Assembly (NCBI RefSeq): GCF_032917945.1 | Contig: NZ_CP136624.1 | Coordinates: forward strand, 248,001-312,000 | From: Bradyrhizobium sp. sBnM-33 | GTDB taxonomy: Bacteria > Pseudomonadota > Alphaproteobacteria > Rhizobiales > Xanthobacteraceae | Length of the DNA stretch: 64,000 nt | Direction: 5' to 3' | Shown: positions 27,653 to 36,245 of the stretch, piece by piece | How the letters are laid out: each line of letters begins with the position of its first letter | Numbering within the stretch: position 1 is the stretch's first letter | Program-made: the position numbers and the translations under genes | Notes under the pieces: generated by a model | What the model was told of the DNA's origin: nothing | The model's input: the letters and a program-made list of their open reading frames with translations, nothing else | Database searches by the model: none

Positions 27653-28774
27653 TCAAACCTTGAGCACACCCGGGAAGTGATGCTCGAAGGCGCCACGGTA
27701 ATCAGTTGCGTTGGTCATGTTGTAGTAAACCACGCGGCGCACCCATGCCTTCTGCGAATCCATCACCTTCTTCATGAATGGATCCGACCCGAGCTGGGCG
27801 ATCAAGCCGTCCCATGCCTTGATCTGCGCATCGAACACGGACTTGGGCGTCCGCTGAACGTTGACCTTGTCCTTGTTGATCAGTTCCTGCAGGTCCTTGG
27901 AGTAGTAGTCCATCCCCTTCCATTCGTTGGCGGAAGAGACTGCCTCTGCAGCATACTGCAGGATCGCCTTTTGCTCGGCCGCCAACGCATTGTATTTCGT
28001 GCGGTTGAACATGATCTCGAAGTATTCCGTCGCCTGATGGTGGCTGCCCAACATGTAGTTCTTGGCGACGTCCTGCGCGCCGAAGCGCCGGTCCGATGTC
28101 GGGTTGTTGAACTCGAATCCATCGATCACGCCGCGCTCCATGGCCGGCACGATTTCGCCGCCCGGAAGCTGCGCGACAGAGGCGCCCATCACCTGGAACA
28201 GGTCGGCGGCCAGACCCACGGTGCGGTACTTGAGCCCCTTCAGGTCGGCATCGCTGGTGATCGGCTTCTTGAACCAGCCGAGCGGCTGGGTCGGCATCGG
28301 CATTGCGAAGAAGCTCTTGATGTTGACCTTCATGATCTGGGTCTGGAGTTCTTCGAACAGCTCCTTGCCACCGCCGTTGTGAATCCAGCCAAGACCTTCG
28401 TTGGCATTGAAGCCGAACACCGGCCCGGTGCCGAACAGCGATGCGGCCTTGTGCTTGCCGTACCAGTAAACTGTCACCGTATGTGCCGCGTCGATCTGGC
28501 CGCCATGCACGCCGTCGAATACCTGGAACGGGTGCACGACCGAGCCGCCCACCAGATAGTCGATGCGCAACCGGCCGCCCGCCATCTCGTTGACGCGCTT
28601 CACATAATCTTCGGCCATCTCGTTGAAGACGTCGGCCTTGCCCCACGAGCCCTGCATCCTCAGGGTCGCCGTCTGCGCCCGGCTGACTTGTGGCATCGCA
28701 ATCGCCGCACCGCCGGCGGCCGCTGCCGTCAGGAAACGGCGCCGCGTCGTTTTTGTATCGCTACGCTTGCTCAT
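27653..28774 (-). CDS. dctP: TRAP transporter substrate-binding protein (DctP type), Tat exported
   Basis: 373 residues. The N-terminus has a twin-arginine signal (TTRRRFLTAAAAGGAAIAMP, cleavage near SRAQ), so the receptor is folded before export to the periplasm. The mature protein is a DctP-family receptor: QAAHTVTVYW-type and GADLFQVMGASVAQLPGGEIVPAMERGVIDGFE segments, and the family arginine region LKGLKYRTVG. This subfamily often binds larger organic acids (for example 2-oxo monocarboxylates), some as dimers. First gene of the operon; a TTGTC-N5-GACAA palindrome lies 46 bp upstream. Confidence 0.94.
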   Translation of the reverse strand: MSKRSDTKTTRRRFLTAAAAGGAAIAMPQVSRAQTATLRMQGSWGKADVFNEMAEDYVKRVNEMAGGRLRIDYLVGGSVVHPFQVFDGVHGGQIDAAHTVTVYWYGKHKAASLFGTGPVFGFNANEGLGWIHNGGGKELFEELQTQIMKVNIKSFFAMPMPTQPLGWFKKPITSDADLKGLKYRTVGLAADLFQVMGASVAQLPGGEIVPAMERGVIDGFEFNNPTSDRRFGAQDVAKNYMLGSHHQATEYFEIMFNRTKYNALAAEQKAILQYAAEAVSSANEWKGMDYYSKDLQELINKDKVNVQRTPKSVFDAQIKAWDGLIAQLGSDPFMKKVMDSQKAWVRRVVYYNMTNATDYRGAFEHHFPGVLKV

Positions 28775-28820
28775 GAGTTCCTCCCGGTTGAGATGTCGCC
28801 CGCTGTCGCCGCAGGCTTGT

Positions 28821-28835
28821 TTGTCTCAACGACAA
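28821..28835. promoter_or_regulatory. Candidate operator upstream of the TRAP operon
   Basis: Inverted repeat TTGTC-TCAAC-GACAA centred about 54 bp upstream of the dctP start. Spacing and symmetry suit a dimeric repressor (for example GntR or IclR type), but no regulator gene is adjacent, so this is only a candidate. The rest of the 324-bp gap to 29098 has no ORF or repeat that I recognise. Confidence 0.4.
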
Positions 28836-29098
28836 GTCAAAGGCTTGCGCGGCATTTTGGCAAGCGGGAAGTGCGCGTGCTCCTTATGAATCGCTCAAGT
28901 GGCAGGGCAACGTTGCCATTTCGCAGGCGCGAAGCAGGACCTGTCGCGTTCGGCGGGGCGAATGCGCGCCGGCGTCTTGCACTTTAGTCGCAGGAAATTG
29001 GTGGCGCGGTGTCGGCAATACGCTGAATCAAGTTGGGCTGATTTATTCCCGCGCCATTCTGCGCCCAATAGCCGCGCCGCGTCGCCCTTACCGATTGA

Positions 29099-30790
29099 TC
29101 AGGTGCTGCTGCCTGCTGCGGTTGCGACTACCGGCAAGACCTCGTTGGCGGCGCGGTCGGGGGTATCTTCCTTCCAGCGGACCGAGCCGAACGGCCGCTC
29201 CAGCATGCGGCGGACGCGGATCGGCTCCGGCCCGAGATGAAAGTCGATCGCGCGCTGGTGCAGGGCGCGCTCCGACTGCGTTGCACGGTTACGCTGGCGC
29301 AGATAATCGAGCCAGGTCGGGCAATGGTAGCGCTCGGTCCATAATTCGGGGTCGCCGATGTCACGCGCGATCGACCAGCCATAGGCGCCGTTGCGCTGGC
29401 GGCTGAGCTGCACTTCCTGCATCACATTGTGAAACGCGCGCGCGTTATCCTGCGCGACGCGATACTCGATTTCGACCACCAGCGGTCCGCTGCGCCCCGT
29501 GAGCGACAGCCGCACTTCGGGATCGGCAAGCAGTTCGGTGGCATCCTCGTTGCGCGCGCCGACCGGCGGCATGCGCAGCCAGATGCCAAGCAGGGGTGAG
29601 ATCAGCATCAGCCCGGCCGAAACCAGGAGCGCGATCTCCACGCCGGCAAGGTCGGTGAGATGTCCCCAGCCCCAGCTTCCGACCGCAATGCCGCCAGCGA
29701 TCGACGCCTGGAAAGCCGCCAGCGAGCGGCCCGCAACCCAGCGCGGCGCTGAAAGCTGCACGCCGATATTGAACAGAGCGACCGCCAGCATCCACACCGC
29801 GCCGGCGAGCACGAGCGCAATCGCCGTCAGGACCGCGTTGGTGCTCAGGGCGACCGCCGCGATCGCGCCGGCCATCGATATCGCGCAGGCGCGCACCGCG
29901 GCCTCGCCGCTCATGCGCCGGCGGACCTCGCCGATATTCAGCGCGCCGAACACGGCGCCCATGCCGAAGGCGCCAAGCATGATGCCGTAGGTTTGCGCGC
30001 CGCCATGCAGGAGATCGCGGGCGACCAGCGGCATCAGCGCCGAGACCGAGCCGCCAATGATGCCGGTGACCAGCGTGCGCGTCAGCACGATCCTGATCGA
30101 TGGCGAATTGGTGATGTAACGCACGCCGGAGACCATGGCGCGGTTGAGCCGTTCGCGCGGCAGGCGCGACGGCTCGTTGGCGCGATTCCACAGAAACAGG
30201 ACCACCATCAGCGGCAGATACAGCACCGCATTGACGGCAAACGCGGCCACGGCGCCCGATGTGGCGACCACGATGCCGCCGATCGCCGGACCGAAGCTGC
30301 GCGCAATGTTGTAGCTGATGCCGTTGAGTGCGACCGCCGCCGGCAGTGTCTCCGCCGGTACCTGCTCGCTCACCGAGGCCTGCCAGGCCGGCCCGAACAG
30401 CGCCATGCCGCTGCCGACGACAAAGCACAGCGCCAAGAGGATGTTCGGCGTAACGAGGCCGAGCCACGCCAGCACCGTGAGCGCGGTTGCACCGACAAGA
30501 GCAATGCCGAGCGAGACCAGCGCGACGATGCGGCGGTCGTGCATGTCGGCGATAGCGCCGGCGGGCATCGAGATCAGCATGACCGGCAGCATCAGCGCGG
30601 TCTGCACCAGCGCGACCTTGTCGGCCGAAGAAGTCATCTGCGTCATCGCCCAGGCCGCGCCGACGCCCTGGATCAAAATTCCCAGATTGGAAACGAGGCT
30701 GGCGAGCCAGATCCGCCGGAACACCGCGTGCCGCAACGGCGCTGCGATCCCGTCAGTCGCAAGACGCGAACGTTTCGGCTGGTCGGTCAT
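29099..30790 (-). CDS. MFS transporter with C-terminal MFS_3 (EntS-like) extension
   Basis: 563 residues, longer than a basic MFS protein. Residues 1-410 form about 12 membrane helices of the MFS_3/EntS branch (FRRIWLASLVSNLGILIQGVGAAWAM, MSIPAG-type DMHDRR loop). Residues about 420-545 are soluble and resemble the cytoplasmic tail of MFS_3 proteins (VEIEYRVAQDNARAFHNVMQEVQLSRQRNGAYGWSIARD), possibly a ferredoxin-like or ABM-like fold. Relatives export siderophores or drugs, but no biosynthetic genes are nearby, so the substrate is unknown. Monocistronic by context. Confidence 0.88.
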   Translation of the reverse strand: MTDQPKRSRLATDGIAAPLRHAVFRRIWLASLVSNLGILIQGVGAAWAMTQMTSSADKVALVQTALMLPVMLISMPAGAIADMHDRRIVALVSLGIALVGATALTVLAWLGLVTPNILLALCFVVGSGMALFGPAWQASVSEQVPAETLPAAVALNGISYNIARSFGPAIGGIVVATSGAVAAFAVNAVLYLPLMVVLFLWNRANEPSRLPRERLNRAMVSGVRYITNSPSIRIVLTRTLVTGIIGGSVSALMPLVARDLLHGGAQTYGIMLGAFGMGAVFGALNIGEVRRRMSGEAAVRACAISMAGAIAAVALSTNAVLTAIALVLAGAVWMLAVALFNIGVQLSAPRWVAGRSLAAFQASIAGGIAVGSWGWGHLTDLAGVEIALLVSAGLMLISPLLGIWLRMPPVGARNEDATELLADPEVRLSLTGRSGPLVVEIEYRVAQDNARAFHNVMQEVQLSRQRNGAYGWSIARDIGDPELWTERYHCPTWLDYLRQRNRATQSERALHQRAIDFHLGPEPIRVRRMLERPFGSVRWKEDTPDRAANEVLPVVATAAGSST

Positions 30791-30939
30791 GATCGGTTCC
30801 GTTGGCGTTTTGTCACCGGCTTGATTCCGTTCGAATGTAAGGTGATGCCTGCGAAAGCCCCGGCCTGTCCAGTCGAAGCAGCACTATCGGGGGTGCTATC
30901 GCACAGCTAAGGTATTGAAAAGCAACGGGAGGTTTCGGA

Positions 30940-32307
30940 ATGCGGCTGTCGCGGCGGTTGATCCTCAAGAGTGCCGGAGCGTTGCCCTTGCTGGCGGGCG
31001 GTCTTCCGCTCCTCGGTCTGCAGGCGCGGGCGCAGACCGCGCCTGCAGCCGTTCCGCCGATCCTGTTTGTGCATGGCAATGGCGACCATGCGGCGCTCTG
31101 GATCACGACGCTGTGGCGAATGGAATCGAATGGCGTGCCGCGCGAGCGAGTGCTGGCGATCAATTTCACCGACCCGCTGGCGCGGAGTGACGACAAAGTG
31201 GAGCAACCGAACCGTTCCTCGACCGAAGACCAGCGCCGCGAGCTCGGCGAGGCCGTCAAGGAACTGCAGCGTCGTACCGGCGCCGCGCGCATCGCCCTGG
31301 TCGGTAATTCGCGCGGCGGCTATTCGATCCGCAATTACATCAGAAATGGCGGCGGAGCTGATGTGAGCCATGCCGTGCTGTGCGGCGTTCCCAATCACGG
31401 CATCTATGATTGGGGTGACGGCATCAATAACGAGTTCAACGGCCGCGGCCCATTTTTGCGTGGCCTGAATGAAGGCGACAGCGAGGCGACGCCGGGCACG
31501 GCGTTTCTCACTTTGCGCAGCGACGGCAACGATAAATATGCGCAACCCGACGGACGCTTCGTCGGCAAGCCGGGCACGCCGACCGGCGTGACATCAGATG
31601 GTCCTGCGCTGAAGGGCGCGACCAATCTGGTGCTCGGCGCGCTTGATCACCGCGAAGTCGCCTTTCATCCGCGCGCGTTTCGCGAGATCTATAAATTTAT
31701 CGCTGGCGTAGAGCCGTCACGCATCGAGATCGTGCCGGAAGCTGACGTCAAACTGAGCGGACTTGTGACGGGCTCGCCGGGGGGCGTCGTCACCAACCGC
31801 CCTGTGGCTGGCGCAATGGTCGAAATCTATCGCGTCTCTGCCGAGACCGGTGAACGGCTCGGCGGCCTGATCCACTCTTCGCAGACCGGCGCCGATGGCC
31901 GCTGGGGTCCGGCGCAGGTCGAGCCGACCTGGTATCTGGAAATCGTGCTGACATCGGCCGGTTCGACCACGACGCACATCTATCGCTCGCCGTTTCCGCG
32001 TTCTTCCGAGATTGTGCATCTGCGCGCCGCACGCCCGCTCGGAACGGCCGATGCCGGTGCGGGGGCGGTGGTCCTGATGTCGCGCCCGCGGGGCTATTTC
32101 GGCTTGCCACGCGATGTGGTGCTGATCGACGGCAAGGAGCCAAAGGACGTGAAATCAGGCGTGCCAGCCGATTCGGTCACCACCTTGCGGCTTCCGGCGT
32201 CGGAGGTCGGCAGGCCCGTCGTGACCATCTTCAACACCGAGCGGATCGTGGCACGGGCTTGGCCGGCCTCCGAGAACCGGATTGCGGTTGCCGAATTGAC
32301 TTATTAG
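30940..32307 (+). CDS. Exported alpha/beta-hydrolase (lipase-like)
   Basis: 455 residues. The N-terminus MRLSRRLILKSAGALPLLAG is a twin-arginine-like signal, cleaved near QARAQ. The alpha/beta-hydrolase core begins PILFVHGNGDH (oxyanion region) and carries the nucleophile elbow GNSRGG with Ser124. Asp and His of the triad should lie in the following 150 residues; LGALDHREVAFHP is a good candidate for the His region. The C-terminal ~180 residues look like a beta-sandwich accessory domain (VAGAMVEIYRVSAETGERLG). Family members include secreted esterases; the substrate is unknown. Confidence 0.82.
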   Translation: MRLSRRLILKSAGALPLLAGGLPLLGLQARAQTAPAAVPPILFVHGNGDHAALWITTLWRMESNGVPRERVLAINFTDPLARSDDKVEQPNRSSTEDQRRELGEAVKELQRRTGAARIALVGNSRGGYSIRNYIRNGGGADVSHAVLCGVPNHGIYDWGDGINNEFNGRGPFLRGLNEGDSEATPGTAFLTLRSDGNDKYAQPDGRFVGKPGTPTGVTSDGPALKGATNLVLGALDHREVAFHPRAFREIYKFIAGVEPSRIEIVPEADVKLSGLVTGSPGGVVTNRPVAGAMVEIYRVSAETGERLGGLIHSSQTGADGRWGPAQVEPTWYLEIVLTSAGSTTTHIYRSPFPRSSEIVHLRAARPLGTADAGAGAVVLMSRPRGYFGLPRDVVLIDGKEPKDVKSGVPADSVTTLRLPASEVGRPVVTIFNTERIVARAWPASENRIAVAELTY

Positions 32308-32324
32308 CTGTTTCCTGACGGGTG

Positions 32325-32480
32325 CGCCTTTGTGGCGCCCGGATCGAATACATAGTTGGAGCCGTAGCCCGCATGAGCGAAGCGATATGCGGGGGCGTTG
32401 GTCCCGGATATCGTGGAGCCTGTCATCGGGCGCGCATTTCGCGCGACCCGTTGGCTCATCCGGGCTACGAGAGTGGCGCC
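32325..32480. repeat. Dispersed repeat (GCCCGCATGAGCGAAGCGATATGCGGG type)
   Basis: Contains CCCGCATGAGCGAAGCGATATGCGGG and its partner arm GTTGGCTCATCCGGGCTACG. I recognise the pattern CCGGATGAGCGnAGCGnnATCCGG as a very common proteobacterial intergenic repeat. It overlaps the long frame upstream of the P450 gene and argues against a start before 32482. Confidence 0.65.
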
Positions 32481-32481
32481 G

Positions 32482-33867
32482 ATGAGCATAGCCGAGACCT
32501 ACGACATGACGGTTGCGCGAGCTCCATTGGTGCCGCCGAGCCCGCCGCGGGCGCCCGACGACATGACCGTGTTCGGGCGGATGAAGGCGATCCGCGAAAG
32601 CCCGATCGGTAGCTGGGGCCAGCGGGCCTATGAGGAAGATATCGTCCAGGGCCGGTTCTTCGGACGCAGCACGTTCATTCTCAACGCGCCGGATGCGATC
32701 AAGCATGTGCTGGTCGACAATTACGAGAATTATACGCGCACGCCAGCCGGCATCCGGGTGCTGCGTCCAATCCTCGGCGAAGGCCTGCTGATTGCCGAAG
32801 GACGCGCGTGGAAGCATCAGCGCCGCACGCTGGCGCCGGCGTTCACGCCGCGCGCGGTAATGCCGCTCGTTCCGCACATGCTGGCGGCGATCGACGAAAC
32901 GGTCGCCAAGCTCAGAGCCGCCAGCAATGGGCACGTCGACCTGCGTGAGGCGATGCAACGGATGGCGCTCGAGATCGCCGGACGCACCATGTTCTCGTTC
33001 GGGATGGATCGCCATGGCGCCGCCTTGCGCGATTTCGTGATGGAATATGGCGAGCGGCTGGCGCGCCCGCATTTCCTCGATCTGCTGCTGCCGTTGAGCT
33101 GGCCAAGCCCGCAGGACATTGCACGCAGCCGCTTCCGCAAGCGATGGACCGCGTTTGTCGGCATGCTGATGGCCGAACGCCGCGCCGCCGGCAAGCAACA
33201 GGGCGGGCCGGCGTGCGACCTGTTCGACCTGATGGGCGACGCGCGCGATCCGGAAACCGGCGAGGCCTTCACCGACGAACAACTCGGCGATCAGGTCGCG
33301 ACCATGATTCTCGCCGGCCATGATACGACGGCGACCGCATTGTTCTGGGCGCTCTATCTCCTGGCGCTCGATCCTGCCACGCAGGAGCAGGTGGCGAGCG
33401 AAGTGCAGGGCGCGACGATCAATGACGCGTTCGATATCGAGCGGCTGAAATTTACCCGCGCGGTGATCGATGAGACCATGCGGCTCTATCCGCCGGCGTT
33501 CCTGATCGCACGCGCGGCGATTGGGCCGGATAAGATCGCCGGCCTGCCGGTCAAGAAGAAGGACATTGTCCTGATCGCGCCGTGGCTGTTGCATCGGCAC
33601 GAGAAACTCTGGCGCGATCCGAGCGCGTTCATCCCGTCCCGCTTCATGACGGGAACGCCGCCCGATCGTTTCGCCTATCTGCCGTTCGGCGTCGGCGCCC
33701 GCGTTTGCATCGGCGCGCATTTTGCGCTGGTTGAAGCCACGCTGGCGCTGGCGAAGATGATCGGCGCGTTTCGCGTCACGCTGTTCGACAAGGAGCCGGT
33801 GATGCCGATCGGCGTGGTGACGACGCAGCCCGACCGTTCGCCGATATTTGTCATCACGCCCCGGTAG
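32482..33867 (+). CDS. Cytochrome P450
   Basis: 461 residues from ATG 32482; the open frame begins at 32398 but runs through a dispersed repeat. All P450 hallmarks are present: I-helix AGHDTTA, K-helix ETMR (Glu-x-x-Arg), and the haem-binding loop FGVGARVCIGAHFA with the thiolate ligand Cys409. There is no membrane anchor, so it is a soluble class I-type enzyme that needs separate ferredoxin partners; none is encoded nearby. The sequence resembles the bacterial CYP branches close to fatty-acid/alkane hydroxylases, but the substrate is not inferable. Confidence 0.95.
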   Translation: MSIAETYDMTVARAPLVPPSPPRAPDDMTVFGRMKAIRESPIGSWGQRAYEEDIVQGRFFGRSTFILNAPDAIKHVLVDNYENYTRTPAGIRVLRPILGEGLLIAEGRAWKHQRRTLAPAFTPRAVMPLVPHMLAAIDETVAKLRAASNGHVDLREAMQRMALEIAGRTMFSFGMDRHGAALRDFVMEYGERLARPHFLDLLLPLSWPSPQDIARSRFRKRWTAFVGMLMAERRAAGKQQGGPACDLFDLMGDARDPETGEAFTDEQLGDQVATMILAGHDTTATALFWALYLLALDPATQEQVASEVQGATINDAFDIERLKFTRAVIDETMRLYPPAFLIARAAIGPDKIAGLPVKKKDIVLIAPWLLHRHEKLWRDPSAFIPSRFMTGTPPDRFAYLPFGVGARVCIGAHFALVEATLALAKMIGAFRVTLFDKEPVMPIGVVTTQPDRSPIFVITPR

Positions 33868-33969
33868 TCTTTTTTTGATCCGGGATTGCCGGAGAGCGCG
33901 AAGAAAATGCGTCAGAGAAGGAAACGCACCTTGCGCAGTCGCCGCGGGAGCGTCATCTAGGTTGTCAGC

Positions 33970-35379
33970 ATGAGCGATACCCAGGCCCAGTTCGCAGTCT
34001 TGAAGCAGACCGCCGATCCGGCGGTGGTCGACGCCATCTCGCAACTGATCGCCAAGGGCGAGGACCGCGAGCTCAACCGGATCAACCTGTTGGATTTTGC
34101 CGCGCGCTACGGGCTCGACGAGGAAAAGGTCATCTCGGCCTTCCTGCATTCGGCGCGGCTCGGGCTGTTCGATCTCACCTGGAATGTGCTGTGCCCCGGC
34201 TGCGGTGGCGTGCTCGGTGCGCACAATACCCTGAAATCCCTCCGCCACGACGATTATAATTGCGCGCTGTGCGCCCAGGGTTACGAAGCATCAGTCGACG
34301 ACCGCGTCGAGGTCGCTTTCACGGTCAGCCCGCGCGTCAGGCGCATTGCCGCACACGATCCCAACACGCTGCCGATCTGGGAATATAACCGCCAGATGTT
34401 CTGGAGCTCGGGGATGGACCTGAGCGAGGAATCGATCAAGCGACTGATCGACGAGGTTTCGCTCGAAGCGATCGAACTGCCGGCGGGCGAAAAGGCGGTG
34501 CTGTCGCTGCAATTGCCCAACCAATTCGTGATCGTGTTCGAGCCGGTAACGCATTCGGCGCATTTCTTCGATGTACAGGGCGAGCCGACCCGCGAGCGGC
34601 AACAGTTTTCGATCGTCTTCAACAAGCTGCAGGCGCCCACGGGCTCGACGGTGATGCGGCCGGGACCGCTACGGCTGTCGCTCGAAAACCAGACCGACCA
34701 CCGAGTGCTGCCCGCGGTCTGGGTCGCCAACGACACGCTCCATGAGCTGCTCGGCAAGCGCAAGCCGATCCTGACCGCCAAGCGGATGCTGTCCAACCAG
34801 ACTTTTCGCGACGTCTTCAAGGCGGATAATCTCAACGTCGATCAGCGCCTCAAGATCACCTCGCTGACCTTCCTGTTCACGGACCTCAAGGGCTCCACCG
34901 CGCTCTATGAGCGGGTCGGCGATCTCGCCGCCTTCGACCTGGTGCGGGCGCATTTCCACGCGCTGCTCGAAATCATCGCTTCAGAAAAGGGCGCGGTCGT
35001 GAAGACGATCGGCGATGCGGTGATGGCGACCTTCATCAGGCCGGAACATGCGATCGTCGCGGGCCTGCGCATGCGGGCGGCAATGGCGACGCTGAATGCC
35101 GAGCGCGGCCGGGAGGACCTGATCGTCAAGATCGGCATTCACGAAGGCCCCTGCCTGGCGGTGATGCTGAACGAACGGCAGGATTATTTCGGCCAGACCG
35201 TCAACATCGCTTCACGGGTGCAAAGCCTGTCGACCTCGCGGGAGATCCACATCACCGGGCCTGTGATCGAATCGCCCGCTGTGGCCACGATCCTGGCGAA
35301 GGAGGCGATCCGGCCGATCCAGAAGGAAGCGGCACTGCGCGGCATCGCCGACAAGATGGTGGTGTACGAGATACCCTAA
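33970..35379 (+). CDS. Class III adenylate cyclase with N-terminal DUF5939 and zinc ribbon
   Basis: 469 residues. Residues 1-290 match the DUF5939 type of sensory module and include a rubredoxin-like zinc ribbon formed by Cys75, Cys78, Cys98 and Cys101. The catalytic domain (about 293-468) is complete: metal-binding Asp305 (FTDLKGST) and Asp349 (TIGDAVMATF), purine-specifying Lys345 and Asp405, and transition-state Asn412/Arg416 (QTVNIASRVQ). The Lys/Asp pair predicts ATP as substrate and cAMP as product. No membrane helix is visible. It lies 102 bp after the P450 gene on the same strand. Confidence 0.9.
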   Translation: MSDTQAQFAVLKQTADPAVVDAISQLIAKGEDRELNRINLLDFAARYGLDEEKVISAFLHSARLGLFDLTWNVLCPGCGGVLGAHNTLKSLRHDDYNCALCAQGYEASVDDRVEVAFTVSPRVRRIAAHDPNTLPIWEYNRQMFWSSGMDLSEESIKRLIDEVSLEAIELPAGEKAVLSLQLPNQFVIVFEPVTHSAHFFDVQGEPTRERQQFSIVFNKLQAPTGSTVMRPGPLRLSLENQTDHRVLPAVWVANDTLHELLGKRKPILTAKRMLSNQTFRDVFKADNLNVDQRLKITSLTFLFTDLKGSTALYERVGDLAAFDLVRAHFHALLEIIASEKGAVVKTIGDAVMATFIRPEHAIVAGLRMRAAMATLNAERGREDLIVKIGIHEGPCLAVMLNERQDYFGQTVNIASRVQSLSTSREIHITGPVIESPAVATILAKEAIRPIQKEAALRGIADKMVVYEIP

Positions 35380-35385
35380 ACGGCG

Positions 35386-35862
35386 CTACTCGATCACGAT
35401 CTCGCCGGTCATGCCGAGTTCGGCGTGGGTCTTGCCGTCGCTGGTCTTGATGTCGCAGCGCAGGTCGCTGGCACGGCCGGCTGCGATCGGCACCAGCCAC
35501 CATTCGGCGGATTGTCCCGGATAGACCTCGATCTCGCGGATCGCGCCCTTGAATTCGGCGAGCGTAACGGTCTTGCCGTTCTGCTGCTGCGTCACCTGCG
35601 CCTTGCGCGTGAACACCATCTGCGAGAACGCGTGCGAGGTGAAGTAGTGCGGATCGTTGCTCGAATTGCGCAGGATCAGCTTGTAGAGCTTGCCGGTTTC
35701 AAACTTGAGTTGCTTTGGCGCGAATTCGTGTTTGCCGGGCGCGCCGAGATCGACCGTCACCTCGATCGGCGTCTGTCGCGACAGGTCACCTGCCGCAAGC
35801 GCAGCTCCCGAAGCGATTCCGAGCACAACGGCAGCACCAAGTGCGAAGCGGAAGGAGGCCAT
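35386..35862 (-). CDS. Periplasmic cupredoxin-domain protein
   Basis: 158 residues, signal peptide cleaved after ALA (about residue 23), GAGGAAACG upstream as ribosome site. A single cupredoxin fold with candidate copper ligands His72 (NDPHYFTSHAF), Cys136, His146 and Met151. The Cys-x9-His-x4-Met spacing is longer than in plastocyanin or amicyanin-like proteins, so the site may be unusual or may bind another metal. Similar cupredoxins accompany FtrABCD-type iron uptake, but the other components are absent here. It ends 6 bp from the cyclase stop (convergent), and an iron-box-like palindrome precedes it. Confidence 0.85.
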   Translation of the reverse strand: MASFRFALGAAVVLGIASGAALAAGDLSRQTPIEVTVDLGAPGKHEFAPKQLKFETGKLYKLILRNSSNDPHYFTSHAFSQMVFTRKAQVTQQQNGKTVTLAEFKGAIREIEVYPGQSAEWWLVPIAAGRASDLRCDIKTSDGKTHAELGMTGEIVIE

Positions 35863-35908
35863 GATCGTTTCCTCGAGAATCGCTTGTTGGAACAGCGAGC
35901 TCTTCTCT

Positions 35909-35935
35909 AATGCAAATGCGAATTACTTGCAATTA
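35909..35935. promoter_or_regulatory. Fur/Irr-type palindromic operator candidate
   Basis: AATGCAAATGCGAATTACTT followed by GCAATTA. The outer arms TGCAA / TTGCA (35911-35915, 35927-35931) are inverted repeats, and the sequence resembles proteobacterial Fur boxes of the type TGCAAATGANAATCATTTGCA. It is 47-73 bp upstream of the cupredoxin ATG, the right place for a repressor site. The remaining bases to 36245 show no other signal and no ORF that I accept. Confidence 0.6.
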
Positions 35936-36245
35936 GATTATCGACCTCGCAGCCTGCGGCGAATCGCGCGAGTCGGACTTTGGCCGATTGGAATGTCGTT
36001 CCGAAGCAGCAAGGTCGTGCTTGAACCCTCGACCGCGGGCCCGATTCAGATTCAACAGGAAGCGAAGGCCGCTCGCTGTGGCGGTTCTGAGCCCTGCCCA
36101 AGTTTAAACGCAGGAATTTCCGTCACGTTCAACGTGACGCCGATTTAATCTGCGTGCCTTGTCAGCCACCCATTGCGCGGATTGCGAAGGCCAAGTCTTC
36201 GACCCATATTCGCTCAACAGCTTCTTCGAATTTGCAGGTAGATTG

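Noticed and set aside
32155..34248. 697-codon open frame on the minus strand
   Set aside because: Antisense shadow of the P450 gene; the composition is arginine/histidine rich and unlike any family, typical of GC-rich frames opposite real genes.
36159..36245. Cysteine-containing N-terminal extension of the TerB gene
   Set aside because: Not typical of the family; internal ATG at 36246 fits the TerB fold start.
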